A stretch of DNA of 7,604 bases, from contig JALGWA010000049.1 in NCBI GenBank assembly GCA_025774425.1, forward strand, positions 1-7,604. The letters are read 5' to 3'. The notes under the pieces were generated by a model, which saw only the letters and a program-made list of their open reading frames with translations, searched no databases and had not been told where the DNA came from. The stretch comes from a bacterium (GTDB taxonomy: Bacteria > Arandabacterota > Arandabacteria > Arandabacterales > JALGWA01). Position numbers and translations under genes: made by a program. Of this stretch, positions 1 to 6,001 are shown piece by piece (position 1 is the first letter of the stretch; each line of letters opens with the position of its first letter).

Positions 1-716
1 AGGGCGTCGTCGATCAGCCTGGGAAGGTCCCCTTGGGGTACCTCGATCCTCGCGATGCTGCCGTGATACCTGACGCGGACCTGTCCCAGGCCGCGGCTCC
101 TCAGGAACATCTCGGCCGCGTGGACGCGCTCCAGGCGCTCCCGGCTGACGGCGGTCCCGTAGGGAAGGCGCGACGCCAGGCAGGCGGCCGACGGCTTGTC
201 CCAGGTGGGGAGACCGAACTCGGCCGAGAGCGCACGAATGTCCTTCTTCGTGAGGCCCGCTTCGCTGAGCACGCTTCTCACGCCGAGCTCCCAGGCGGCC
301 CTCATTCCAGGGCGGAAGTCGCCGGTGTCGTCGGCGTTCGATCCGTCCACGACGTGCGCCATGCCGTGTTCGCGGGCCAGGGACATGAGTCTTGCGAACA
401 GCTCCCGCTTGCACCAGTAGCACCTGTCCGGAGCGTTGCGCACGAACTTGGGGTCGGCGAGCTCGTCGGTTTCGATGGTGATGTGCCTCACGCCGAGGTC
501 GCGGGCCGCCTGCCGGGCCGCATCCATCTCGACCGAAGGGTAGGTCGCGGATCGCGCCGTCACCGCGAGCACCCCGTCCCCGAGCACGTCGTGGGTGACC
601 TTGACGAGGAAGGTGCTGTCCACGCCGCCGGAGTACGCGACGACTGCGCTCTTCATCCCGGCGAGAGTCGCCTTCAGGCGCGCCAGTTTCCGATGCCGCT
701 CGGCCGCTTGCTCCAT
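1..716 (-). CDS. larE: ATP-dependent sacrificial sulfur transferase LarE, C-terminus cut by window edge
   Basis: LarE inserts sulfur into the pyridinium precursor of the nickel-pincer cofactor, after adenylating the substrate carboxylates, in the cytosol. The visible 238 residues begin MEQAAERHRK. The PP-loop SGGVDS is at about 29-34, a CYWCK pair (C99, C102) follows, and the LarE signature KPSAACLASRLPYG is at 174-187 with C179. C179 corresponds to the sacrificial cysteine (C176) of the Lactobacillus plantarum enzyme. Having the CxxC pair as well suggests the subgroup of LarE proteins that bind a [4Fe-4S] cluster through three cysteines; this is inference from the pattern. The family is about 270 residues, so roughly 30-40 residues lie off the left edge. 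The start ATG lies 3 nt after the cysK stop and follows a GGGGGAG ribosome binding site inside the cysK end, so it is the last visible gene of the sulfur operon. No larA, larB or larC is in the window. Confidence 0.93.
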   Translation of the reverse strand, partial: MEQAAERHRKLARLKATLAGMKSAVVAYSGGVDSTFLVKVTHDVLGDGVLAVTARSATYPSVEMDAARQAARDLGVRHITIETDELADPKFVRNAPDRCYWCKRELFARLMSLAREHGMAHVVDGSNADDTGDFRPGMRAAWELGVRSVLSEAGLTKKDIRALSAEFGLPTWDKPSAACLASRLPYGTAVSRERLERVHAAEMFLRSRGLGQVRVRYHGSIARIEVPQGDLPRLIDDA

Positions 717-719
717 GGG

Positions 720-1649
720 TTACTCCCCCGTGAAGACCTCCGTGGAGAGGTAGCGCTCCCCTGTATCCGGAAGCACCACGACGATGAGCTTCCCGTCGTT
801 CTCGTCCCGCGCCGCCACGTCGATCGCCGCGCGTGTCGCCGCGCCCGATGAGATGCCGGCGAGCAACCCTTCTTCGCGCGCGAGTCGCCTGGTCATCTCC
901 GCGGCCTCCGCGCTGCTCACCTGGATTATCTCGTCTACGAGGTCCATGTCGAGCACGTCGGGGACGAACCCGGCTCCTATGCCTTGTATCTTGTGCGGGC
1001 CGGCCGCCCCGCCCGACAGGACGTGCGATTCCACGGGCTCGACGGCTATGGCCTTGAAGCTTGGTTTCCGCTTCTTGATCACGGCGGCTACCCCCGTTAT
1101 CGTGCCCCCGGTGCCTACGCCCGCGACGAGGACGTCGACCTCACCGTCGGTGTCCTTCCAGATCTCCTCCGCGGTGGTCCTGCGGTGGATCTCGGGATTC
1201 GCCGGATTCTTGAACTGCTGCGGAACGAAATACTTGGAGTCGGCCGCAGCCAGTTCCTCGGCCTTCCTTATCGCGCCGGGCATCCCCTCCTCGCCCGGCG
1301 TGAGAACGAGCGTCGCCCCGAAGGCCTTGAGGAGGTTCCGCCTTTCGAGGCTCATGGTATCGGGCATGGTCAGGGTGAGGTTGTAGCCCTTGGCGGCGCA
1401 GGCGAAGGCCAGTGCGATTCCCGTGTTGCCGCTCGTCGGTTCGAGGATCACGGTGTCCCCGGTGATCAGGCCGGCCTTCTCCGCGGCCTGGATCATGCTC
1501 ACGCCGATCCTGTCCTTGACGCTGGAGAGCGGATTGAAGCTCTCCAGCTTGGCCACCACCGTGGCCCCGGCCCCCTCCGCCAGCCGGTTGAGCCGGACCA
1601 GGGGTGTATTACCCACGAGCCCGGTGACGTCGTCTGCTATTCTCGCCAT
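720..1649 (-). CDS. cysK: Cysteine synthase A (O-acetylserine sulfhydrylase)
   Basis: This PLP enzyme makes L-cysteine from O-acetylserine and sulfide. With 309 residues it is full length. Numbering from the MARI start, the PLP Schiff-base lysine is K45 in SSVKDR, the substrate loop EPTSGNTG is at 70-77, the phosphate-binding GTGGTITG is at 179-186, [10 protein letters not shown] is at 219-228, and S268 in ISSGAA is placed to contact the pyridine nitrogen. Two ATGs stand in tandem (1652 and 1649). I chose the second because GGAGG lies 5 nt before it but only 2 nt before the first, and because MARI is the common N-terminus of CysK proteins. The stop of the upstream gene (TGA) is embedded in ATGATG, so translation is probably coupled. 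CysM is less likely, given the CysK-like loops and length. The serine acetyltransferase gene cysE, often adjacent in such operons, is absent here. Confidence 0.96.
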   Translation of the reverse strand: MARIADDVTGLVGNTPLVRLNRLAEGAGATVVAKLESFNPLSSVKDRIGVSMIQAAEKAGLITGDTVILEPTSGNTGIALAFACAAKGYNLTLTMPDTMSLERRNLLKAFGATLVLTPGEEGMPGAIRKAEELAAADSKYFVPQQFKNPANPEIHRRTTAEEIWKDTDGEVDVLVAGVGTGGTITGVAAVIKKRKPSFKAIAVEPVESHVLSGGAAGPHKIQGIGAGFVPDVLDMDLVDEIIQVSSAEAAEMTRRLAREEGLLAGISSGAATRAAIDVAARDENDGKLIVVVLPDTGERYLSTEVFTGE

Positions 1650-2659
1650 CATGTCCTCCCTTGCTGTATACGGAACTCATCGATCTCGGGGATGCGCATC
1701 GGCGTGACGTCGACGCTCTCCGCCGGCCCGTGCGGGAGCGTCCGGGTGGAAATCCTCACGCCGCCTTCGGCCGGTGCATCGCAGTAGCGCGCGACGATCG
1801 CCGCGGCCGTCGCGACCCCGGCCGCGTCGAACCTGCCCCTTCCGATGCCGACCGGCCCCATCACCTCCGCCGGCTCGAAGCGCAGGTCGCCGGTTTTCGA
1901 AGTGGCGTCGAGCGCAGCGTTCTCGCGTTCGTTCCGGCCGACGACGAGCTTGGCGCGGGGCGACAGCCTGAAATGCCTGCCGAGCTTCAGCCACGGGATG
2001 TCCTCGACCTCGACTCCCGAATGCGACATCAAGTCGGCGAGCTTCGCGCAGAAGGCCGCGTCGGTCAGAAGGCAGCCGCCTGCGGGACAGGGGTAGTCCG
2101 CGATGTCGAACAGGGCGGCCAGGGACATCTGCCGCCTCCTGGACCGGCCGCTGATCTCGAGGAGCCTATCCCGGTTCACCCAGCCCTCCCTCTCGGGGAC
2201 CGTGGGCGGGAGCAGGCGCGCCGAGAGGGGGCGCAGCACGAGACCCTCCAGCCCGCTTTCCCTCTCGATGGTCCTGAGGGCGGCCCGGTGCTGGGACATT
2301 GGCCTCTGCCCCAGGACCTCCCCGGTGACTACGAAGGACGCGCCGACCTCGGCCATGAGCGAGCGCGCTTCCCGGTGCATCAGGATGCGGCAGTCGATGC
2401 AGGGGTTGAGATTCCTGCCGTAGCCGTGCCTGGGATTCTTGACGCATTCGAGGAACTCGCGGCCGATGTCGCGGACCACGAGGTCTTCGCCCATGCCGTC
2501 CGCGGCCCTCCGGGCCTCGGCGCCGCAGCCCTTGCCGCGGCTGCAGTGGCAGAAGGGTGTCACGAAACTTACCGCCGCCAGGTCGACGTCCTGCTCGAGC
2601 ATCACCCTCATCGCCAGCGTGCTGCCCAGTCCGCCTGACAGCAGGGCGAGCGCCTTCAT
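1649..2659 (-). CDS. PP-loop (ThiI/MnmA-like) ATPase with C-terminal NFACT-R (DUF814-type) domain, predicted RNA-thiolation protein
   Basis: A 336-residue cytosolic protein of the group often annotated as tRNA 4-thiouridine or 2-thiouridine synthase-like; its reaction is not established. The N-terminal PP-loop domain has [11 protein letters not shown] at 6-16, a Cys cluster [11 protein letters not shown] (C37, C39, C45), the conserved [10 protein letters not shown] (C87, C90) at 86-94, and [12 protein letters not shown] at 112-123. [13 protein letters not shown] motif (C191, C196) follows, and then an NFACT-R-like RNA-binding segment at about 215-295 with LKLGRHFRL and VVGRNEREN. The family is known to fuse a thiouridylase-like ATPase to NFACT-R, which supports action on tRNA or another RNA. 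Oddly, the usual SGGxDS aspartate is Gly (residue 12). The gene begins 3 nt after the regulator's stop with AGGAG directly abutting the ATG, so coupled translation is likely. It probably takes activated sulfur from cysteine made by CysK or from a desulfurase outside the window. Confidence 0.85.
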   Translation of the reverse strand: MKALALLSGGLGSTLAMRVMLEQDVDLAAVSFVTPFCHCSRGKGCGAEARRAADGMGEDLVVRDIGREFLECVKNPRHGYGRNLNPCIDCRILMHREARSLMAEVGASFVVTGEVLGQRPMSQHRAALRTIERESGLEGLVLRPLSARLLPPTVPEREGWVNRDRLLEISGRSRRRQMSLAALFDIADYPCPAGGCLLTDAAFCAKLADLMSHSGVEVEDIPWLKLGRHFRLSPRAKLVVGRNERENAALDATSKTGDLRFEPAEVMGPVGIGRGRFDAAGVATAAAIVARYCDAPAEGGVRISTRTLPHGPAESVDVTPMRIPEIDEFRIQQGRT

Positions 2660-2662
2660 CTC

Positions 2663-3106
2663 CTAGATCACCCACGTCGGGGCCCGCTCGTCGGCCTTCT
2701 GCTTCTGGCGGCGTATGAGGTCCTCGAGTGTGACCGAACCCAGGGTGTCGGTGATGTTCTCGCTGACGAGCGCCCAGATGTCGCGCGTGGCGCAGGAGTC
2801 GGAGCGGTTGCATATCCCCGGTGCTGCGACGCACTCGACGAGGGCGAGATCGCCCTCGACGGCACGGAGTATCTCCGCGAGGGTGATGTCGGCCGGCGGT
2901 CTGGTCAGGCTGTAACCCCCGTGGGCGCCGCGGCTCGAGTTGACGAGCCCAGCGGCCTTGAGCGAGAGAATCAGGTGGCCGAGGTATTTCCCGGAGATCG
3001 CCTGGCGGGCGGCGATGTCCTTGAGCAGGACGAGGCCATCGGCGCGATGGAGAGCGAGGTCCAGCATGAGGCGCGTCGCGTACCGCCCCTTGGTGGAAAG
3101 CTTCAT
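2663..3106 (-). CDS. Rrf2-family transcriptional regulator, IscR-like with three-cysteine Fe-S motif
   Basis: This 147-residue winged-helix regulator is the first gene of the sulfur operon. MKLSTKGRYATRLMLDLA at the N-terminus, KYLGHLILSLKAAGLVNSSR (about 40-59) as recognition helix region, and the wing GAHGGYSLTRP (60-70) are hallmark Rrf2 features. C92, C99 and C105 in ECVAAPGICNRSDSC match the CX6CX5C-type spacing with which IscR relatives bind an Fe-S cluster; CymR-type regulators lack this set. It therefore probably senses Fe-S status, sulfide/cysteine supply or oxidative stress. The start is supported by GGGGA 8 nt upstream and by the family N-terminus. A strong promoter and abutting dyad lie directly upstream, which makes autorepression likely. 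IscR itself is 162 residues, so the length is normal. No iscS, iscU or other Fe-S assembly gene is visible, so I give no symbol. Confidence 0.93.
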   Translation of the reverse strand: MKLSTKGRYATRLMLDLALHRADGLVLLKDIAARQAISGKYLGHLILSLKAAGLVNSSRGAHGGYSLTRPPADITLAEILRAVEGDLALVECVAAPGICNRSDSCATRDIWALVSENITDTLGSVTLEDLIRRQKQKADERAPTWVI

Positions 3107-3119
3107 CTCGATTATCCCC

Positions 3120-3136
3120 TTGACTTACGCTGTCAA
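3120..3136. repeat. Small perfect dyad in the operon leader
   Basis: TTGAC (3120-3124) and GTCAA (3132-3136) are perfect 5-bp inverted arms around 7 nt, between the candidate operator and the ribosome binding site of the Rrf2 gene. It could be a second, weaker operator half or a small RNA hairpin close to the ribosome binding site. At this length chance is possible. Confidence 0.35.
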
Positions 3137-3137
3137 A

Positions 3138-3165
3138 GACTACTATTCCGATTCCATTAGTAGAC
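3138..3165. promoter_or_regulatory. Candidate Rrf2 operator (inverted repeat abutting the -10 box)
   Basis: CTACTA (3140-3145) and TAGTAG (3158-3163) form a 6-bp perfect dyad around a 12-bp centre; counting outer and inner matches the symmetry spans 28 bp. It touches the -10 box and covers the expected start site, where a bound dimer would block transcription. The centre also holds a direct repeat of ATTCC. A span of 25-28 bp fits what Rrf2 dimers protect. The assignment to the encoded regulator is inference. Confidence 0.6.
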
Positions 3166-3193
3166 ATTATACCAGGCCGCTGCCTGATGTCAA
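3166..3193 (-). promoter_or_regulatory. Strong sigma-70-type promoter of the sulfur operon
   Basis: On the minus strand TTGACA (3193-3188) and TATAAT (3171-3166) both match consensus perfectly, with a 16-bp spacer and a TGG extension just before the -10 box. Transcription should start near 3159, giving a leader of about 53 nt before the rrf2-type gene. A promoter this close to consensus normally needs a repressor, in keeping with the adjacent dyad and encoded regulator. Confidence 0.88.
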
Positions 3194-3206
3194 GTACTCT
3201 TCTGTC

Positions 3207-3215
3207 GGGGGGGGG
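3207..3215. repeat. Homopolymer tract of nine G (C9 on the transcribed strand)
   Basis: Nine consecutive G residues lie 13 bp upstream of the -35 box of the sulfur-operon promoter. In other bacteria such tracts can slip and alter promoter strength, but it may equally be neutral or a sequencing artefact. Confidence 0.5.
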
Positions 3216-3270
3216 ACGGCCGGTGGCTTGGGTGTCGCCCGGCGGCCCGGTCGGGAGCCGCGGTTGTGAA

Positions 3271-3303
3271 GGAAACCCCGCCGGCCGGGCGCCGGCGGGG
3301 CTT
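3271..3303 (-). terminator. Hairpin terminator of the secreted-protein gene
   Basis: CCCCGCCGGC (3276-3285) and GCCGGCGGGG (3291-3300) form a perfect 10-bp stem with a 5-nt loop. It stands about 38 nt beyond the stop of the minus-strand gene, and the transcript then reads UUUCC. The U tract is short, so termination may be partial, but the placement between that gene and the sulfur-operon promoter is right. The rest of 3194-3337 holds only the G9 tract and GC-rich spacer. Confidence 0.7.
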
Positions 3304-3337
3304 CGACTCGCCTACCTGTGTAAGAGCAGGTCGGGGC

Positions 3338-4399
3338 CTACTTGTACTGCGCTTTGATCGAACCCCAGGTGCCGTCCTCGGTGGCGGAGGGGCCTGTCAC
3401 CTCGACCTTGATACGGCCGCTGTTGGAGTCGAGGTAGAACGACACGCACTCGCCGTCGGCGACCGTGAACTCCCAGGTCGCGCAGTTGCTGCCGTAGCCG
3501 TTGACGCCGCACTGGAGGTCCCAGCCGTCGTCGGCTGCGCACTTGAACTGGTACGTGCCGCCCTCGCCCGGGGCGAAGTAATGCTCATGGACGTATATTC
3601 CGCCGCCCATGTCCATCATCTCGGTCTCGGAACTGGAGGGGTCCCAGCCCTGCCAGTCGCCCACCGCCGCCCAGGTGTGCGTCGTGCCGATGAGTTTGCT
3701 GTCGTAGACGGCGTTGGCGAAAGGCGACCAGCCCGGGGCCTCGTTGGTGTCCAGGTAGAAGGTGATCTCCTCGCCTGTAGTGAAGCCGATGTGTATGTTG
3801 GAGTCGCCCGGGTACTGCGGGCTCCACGAGCCGATCTCGCCGACGACCTGGTAGCCCGCGCCTCCGCCGTAGGCGAAGTCGGCGGTCGCCGTCAGCGTCA
3901 CCTCGTATATTCCGTCCTCGTCGGGATCGTACATCTTGGTCATGTCGTCGCCGTTCTGCCAGTCGGCGCCGACTCCGAGCTCGTTCTCGCAGTCGCCCAC
4001 CAGGTTGGGCGGGGGCGGGGGCGGCGTGATGCCCGAGGTGAACTCGTACATCTCGGAATCGCATACGCTCCCGTCCGCGCTCGTACCGCGGGCGAACCAC
4101 TTCACGAGGTCGCCGTTGTTGGCCGTGAGCCAGGCCTGGAACCAGTCGTTGTTGCCGGCGAACTGGTAGAAGGTGCCGGGCTCGCTTACGGCGGTACCGG
4201 ACGTGTACGGGTCCGACCCGTCCGTCGTGTAGATGAAAGTCATCGCGGTGTTGACATGGTTGTCTCCCGGCCAGACTTGCGCCTCGACGAAGTTGGTCGA
4301 GGGGTCGTTGTAGCCGTTGCCGCACCAGCAGTCCGCATAGGACCAGGACGCCCATGCCAGGACGAGCACGGCGGCCGCCAGTATCATGGATCTCTTCAT
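3338..4399 (-). CDS. Secreted protein with two X25/CBM-like beta-sandwich domains
   Basis: The protein has 353 residues. A signal peptide covers about 1-22 (MKRS, a hydrophobic run to VLVLAW, then SYA before DCWCG). Residues 23-122 form an N-terminal beta-rich domain containing FIYTTDGSDPYTSG, reminiscent of glycan-associated modules. A run of six prolines (126-131) is the linker. Two related domains follow, about 133-220 and 240-334. The second has AVGDWQGWDP, GGGIYVHEHYF, TYQFKCAADDGWD and CVSFYLDSNSGRIKVEV, the pattern of pullulanase X25-like or SusE/F-like starch-binding domains; the first shares the DEDGIYEVTL and ITFYLDTNE elements. Cysteines at 287, 297, 306 and 318 could pair outside the cytoplasm. 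No catalytic domain is seen, so binding of glucan or other glycan is the best guess. The start is set by GAGGAGG 8 nt upstream and the signal peptide. The protein ends TWGSIKAQYK, possibly a sorting tag. Confidence 0.85.
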   Translation of the reverse strand: MKRSMILAAAVLVLAWASWSYADCWCGNGYNDPSTNFVEAQVWPGDNHVNTAMTFIYTTDGSDPYTSGTAVSEPGTFYQFAGNNDWFQAWLTANNGDLVKWFARGTSADGSVCDSEMYEFTSGITPPPPPPNLVGDCENELGVGADWQNGDDMTKMYDPDEDGIYEVTLTATADFAYGGGAGYQVVGEIGSWSPQYPGDSNIHIGFTTGEEITFYLDTNEAPGWSPFANAVYDSKLIGTTHTWAAVGDWQGWDPSSSETEMMDMGGGIYVHEHYFAPGEGGTYQFKCAADDGWDLQCGVNGYGSNCATWEFTVADGECVSFYLDSNSGRIKVEVTGPSATEDGTWGSIKAQYK

Positions 4400-4603
4400 C
4401 GCTTGAGCCTCCTCGAGTATTGGGTCCGCGAAGGGGACCCGGCATGGAAAAGCGTTAGCCTCCTGGAGCCGCATCACCTCCCTTCCGTATGTTTGTTGCC
4501 GTCCGCGGCGTGGGCTGCCGGCGGCGTCCCTGGAGCTCCGGTACCCGGCCCGGCATGCCTTCAGGATGCATGCTCCCCGCACGCCGGATGTATGTCTCCG
4601 TCG
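4400..4603 (-). other. Long 5' leader of the secreted-protein gene
   Basis: From the predicted start site to the ATG there are about 204 nt without a separate gene. It holds two GCATGC copies (4553-4558 and 4568-4573) that can pair as a hairpin with a 9-nt loop, a GGAGCTCC palindrome, and further downstream a sequence GGAGGTGAT that matches the complement of the 16S rRNA 3' end. An in-frame ATG at 4474 overlaps that site and would add 25 residues before the signal peptide. I do not recognise a known riboswitch class. Confidence 0.4.
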
Positions 4604-4609
4604 CTCTGC

Positions 4610-4638
4610 AGTATATCACATGGGGAGGCATCATTCAA
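4610..4638 (-). promoter_or_regulatory. Promoter of the secreted-protein gene
   Basis: On the minus strand TTGAAT (4638-4633), a 17-bp spacer and TATACT (4615-4610) form a good sigma-70-type promoter. Transcription should start near 4603 and run into the long leader of the secreted-protein gene. Confidence 0.7.
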
Positions 4639-4689
4639 CATGATTGCGCGCGCCGTGCCGGTGGTCGCGCCGCTCGTTCGGGTTCCGGG

Positions 4690-4719
4690 TTGCCGCCGGG
4701 CGCCGCCTTGGGCTAATAT
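4690..4719 (+). promoter_or_regulatory. Candidate promoter of the glycosyltransferase gene
   Basis: TTGCCG (4690-4695), an 18-bp spacer and TAATAT (4714-4719) lie so that transcription would begin near 4726, about 27 nt before the ATG. The -10 is the only AT-rich hexamer close upstream, but the -35 match is moderate. Confidence 0.45.
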
Positions 4720-4752
4720 GGAAAGCCGGCGTCAGTAGTTGAGGGTGCATGC

Positions 4753-5949
4753 ATGGTGATCAAGAGGCCGCGCCGGGCGGGCAGGATCCACACGGTCGTC
4801 CGGCTGACCGCGATGGTCGTGCTCTTCGTTCTCCTCCAGGAACTCCTGGGAAAGTTCGCGCGCGCGGATCATACCTACGGCAACCTGCGCTGGTACTTCG
4901 ACGTCGGCGCGGCCATGCACGAGAGAGGCTTCTTCAATGTGTGGACGCCGTACCCGCCCGTCTTCCACGCGCTGCTCTATCTCCTCACGGCGTTCCAGAC
5001 CGGGATCGCGGGTTTCATCAACTTCTGGAAGATTCTCAACCTCGCCGGGATCGCATCGATCGCCTACGTCGTCTTCAGGCTGCTCGAGATGGAGGGGCGG
5101 GAGAGGGCGCTGACCGCGGCGTTCGGCTTCGCGCTCGTGAGCGCGACCTGGGCGAGCAGGTTGACCATAGGGCTCTACATGGACCAGTTCGACTACCTTC
5201 CCATGGTCCTGATGCTCCTCTCCTTGTACTTCCTCGTGAAGAACAGGGTCGCGCTCTCGGGCGCCCTCTGCGGCGCGGGCTTCATGACCAAGATGTTTCC
5301 GGGCGTCCTGTTGCTCGTCGCGCTGTTCTCGCTGGAGATGAAACGGAAGATCGTCTACGTCGCGGCTTTCGCCGCCGTTTGCGCGGCGATCCTCGCACCC
5401 TATCTCTTCCGAAGCACCGAGCCGCTCGTCTCGTGGTACAACTTCACGGCGTCCCGCGACGGGTGGGAGACCGTCTGGCACTATCCCACGGTCAAGTTCC
5501 CGCCCATTCCCAACCCCAAGTTGCTCGTCGAGCCCTTCAGGAGCGAGGCCCGGCCCTATGCCTGGCTCGGCTGGCTGACCGCCCTTTCGATATCGGCCTA
5601 CATGGTGTGGCGGTGGAAGCGGGCGGGGCCCGCGGGCGCGTCGGCCGCCCGGCAGGCGTTGTGCCTCGTGCTCCTCCTCCTCATCTTCTCCAAGGGGGTG
5701 TCGAGCTATTTCGTGTTCTGGGTCTTTCCGTTGCTCTTTCTGTGCTACGGGCCGCTCGCGGCTTTCGTGCTGTGCTGCGCCTTTCTCCTCGTCGCCAACA
5801 TCGAGTTCTTCGTCGACACGCACTGGGCGAGTATCTGGATAAGGCATGGCATGTTCGTGGGGCTCCTTGTGGCGCAGATCGTCACGCAGCACCGGCGCGC
5901 GCGGGAACTCCAGGGGGCCCCGGAAAAGAAAAACCTCGTTTCCGCTTGA
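4753..5949 (+). CDS. GT-C fold membrane glycosyltransferase (GT87/DUF2029-like)
   Basis: A 398-residue polytopic inner-membrane protein with about nine or ten hydrophobic segments (for example 15-33, 90-110, 118-137, 148-163, 170-192, 198-218, 268-286, 301-330, 333-350 and 365-378). Enzymes of this fold transfer a sugar from a polyprenyl-phosphate donor on the outer face. Consistent features are the first large loop with DHTYGNLRWYFD (39-50), where D39 or D50 could be the catalytic acid, then YPPVFHALLYLL (67-78), MDQFDYLP (143-150), and GFMTKMFPG (176-184) with K180. Such YPP, Q and K/P motifs are typical of DUF2029/GT87 mannosyltransferase-like proteins. Acceptor and sugar cannot be read from sequence. 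The ATG follows GAGGG by 7 nt; an out-of-frame ATG at 4749 is ignored. The tail (380-398) is charged and cytosolic-like. It has no glycan-pathway neighbours in the window and lies divergent from the secreted-protein gene. Confidence 0.82.
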   Translation: MVIKRPRRAGRIHTVVRLTAMVVLFVLLQELLGKFARADHTYGNLRWYFDVGAAMHERGFFNVWTPYPPVFHALLYLLTAFQTGIAGFINFWKILNLAGIASIAYVVFRLLEMEGRERALTAAFGFALVSATWASRLTIGLYMDQFDYLPMVLMLLSLYFLVKNRVALSGALCGAGFMTKMFPGVLLLVALFSLEMKRKIVYVAAFAAVCAAILAPYLFRSTEPLVSWYNFTASRDGWETVWHYPTVKFPPIPNPKLLVEPFRSEARPYAWLGWLTALSISAYMVWRWKRAGPAGASAARQALCLVLLLLIFSKGVSSYFVFWVFPLLFLCYGPLAAFVLCCAFLLVANIEFFVDTHWASIWIRHGMFVGLLVAQIVTQHRRARELQGAPEKKNLVSA

Positions 5950-5972
5950 CTTCTGCCGAAGCTCCTGTTAAG

Positions 5973-6001
5973 TTGACATGACCACGGACTGCGGGCAACA
6001 T
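5973..6001 (+). promoter_or_regulatory. Weak candidate promoter upstream of the RRM gene
   Basis: TTGACA (5973-5978) is a perfect -35, but the best -10 at 17 bp is CAACAT (5996-6001), matching consensus at only three of six positions. If used, transcription would start near 6008 and leave a leader of about 270 nt. Confidence 0.25.

Noticed and set aside
1661..2638. Plus-strand frame of about 325 codons opposite the PP-loop gene
   Set aside because: No motif, no ribosome binding site, and the opposite strand encodes the conserved PP-loop/NFACT-R protein.
3120..3150. Plus-strand promoter starting at TTGACT (3120)
   Set aside because: The -10 candidates are poor or wrongly spaced and no plus-strand gene follows before 4753.
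2166..3167. Minus-strand frame of about 333 codons across the Rrf2 gene and PP-loop gene
   Set aside because: It is out of frame with two well-recognised proteins, and its first ATG overlaps the -10/start region of the operon promoter.
4006..4025. G-rich repeat in the secreted-protein gene as a regulatory G-quadruplex
   Set aside because: It simply encodes the six-proline linker with CCC/CCG codons and lacks a fourth clear run of three G.
4400..4603. Cyclic-di-GMP or cobalamin riboswitch in the secreted-protein leader
   Set aside because: Some GGCTAA/GCCGGG pieces look suggestive, but the conserved core of neither class can be traced.
3266..4738. Plus-strand open frame of about 490 codons opposite the secreted-protein gene
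   Set aside because: Its protein is a Val/Arg/Gly-rich shadow with no motif, while the opposite strand has a signal peptide, ribosome binding site and recognisable domains.
4732..5892. Minus-strand open frame of about 386 codons opposite the glycosyltransferase
   Set aside because: Highly charged Arg/Glu/His-rich composition typical of an antisense frame in GC-rich DNA; the plus strand has the membrane segments and family motifs.
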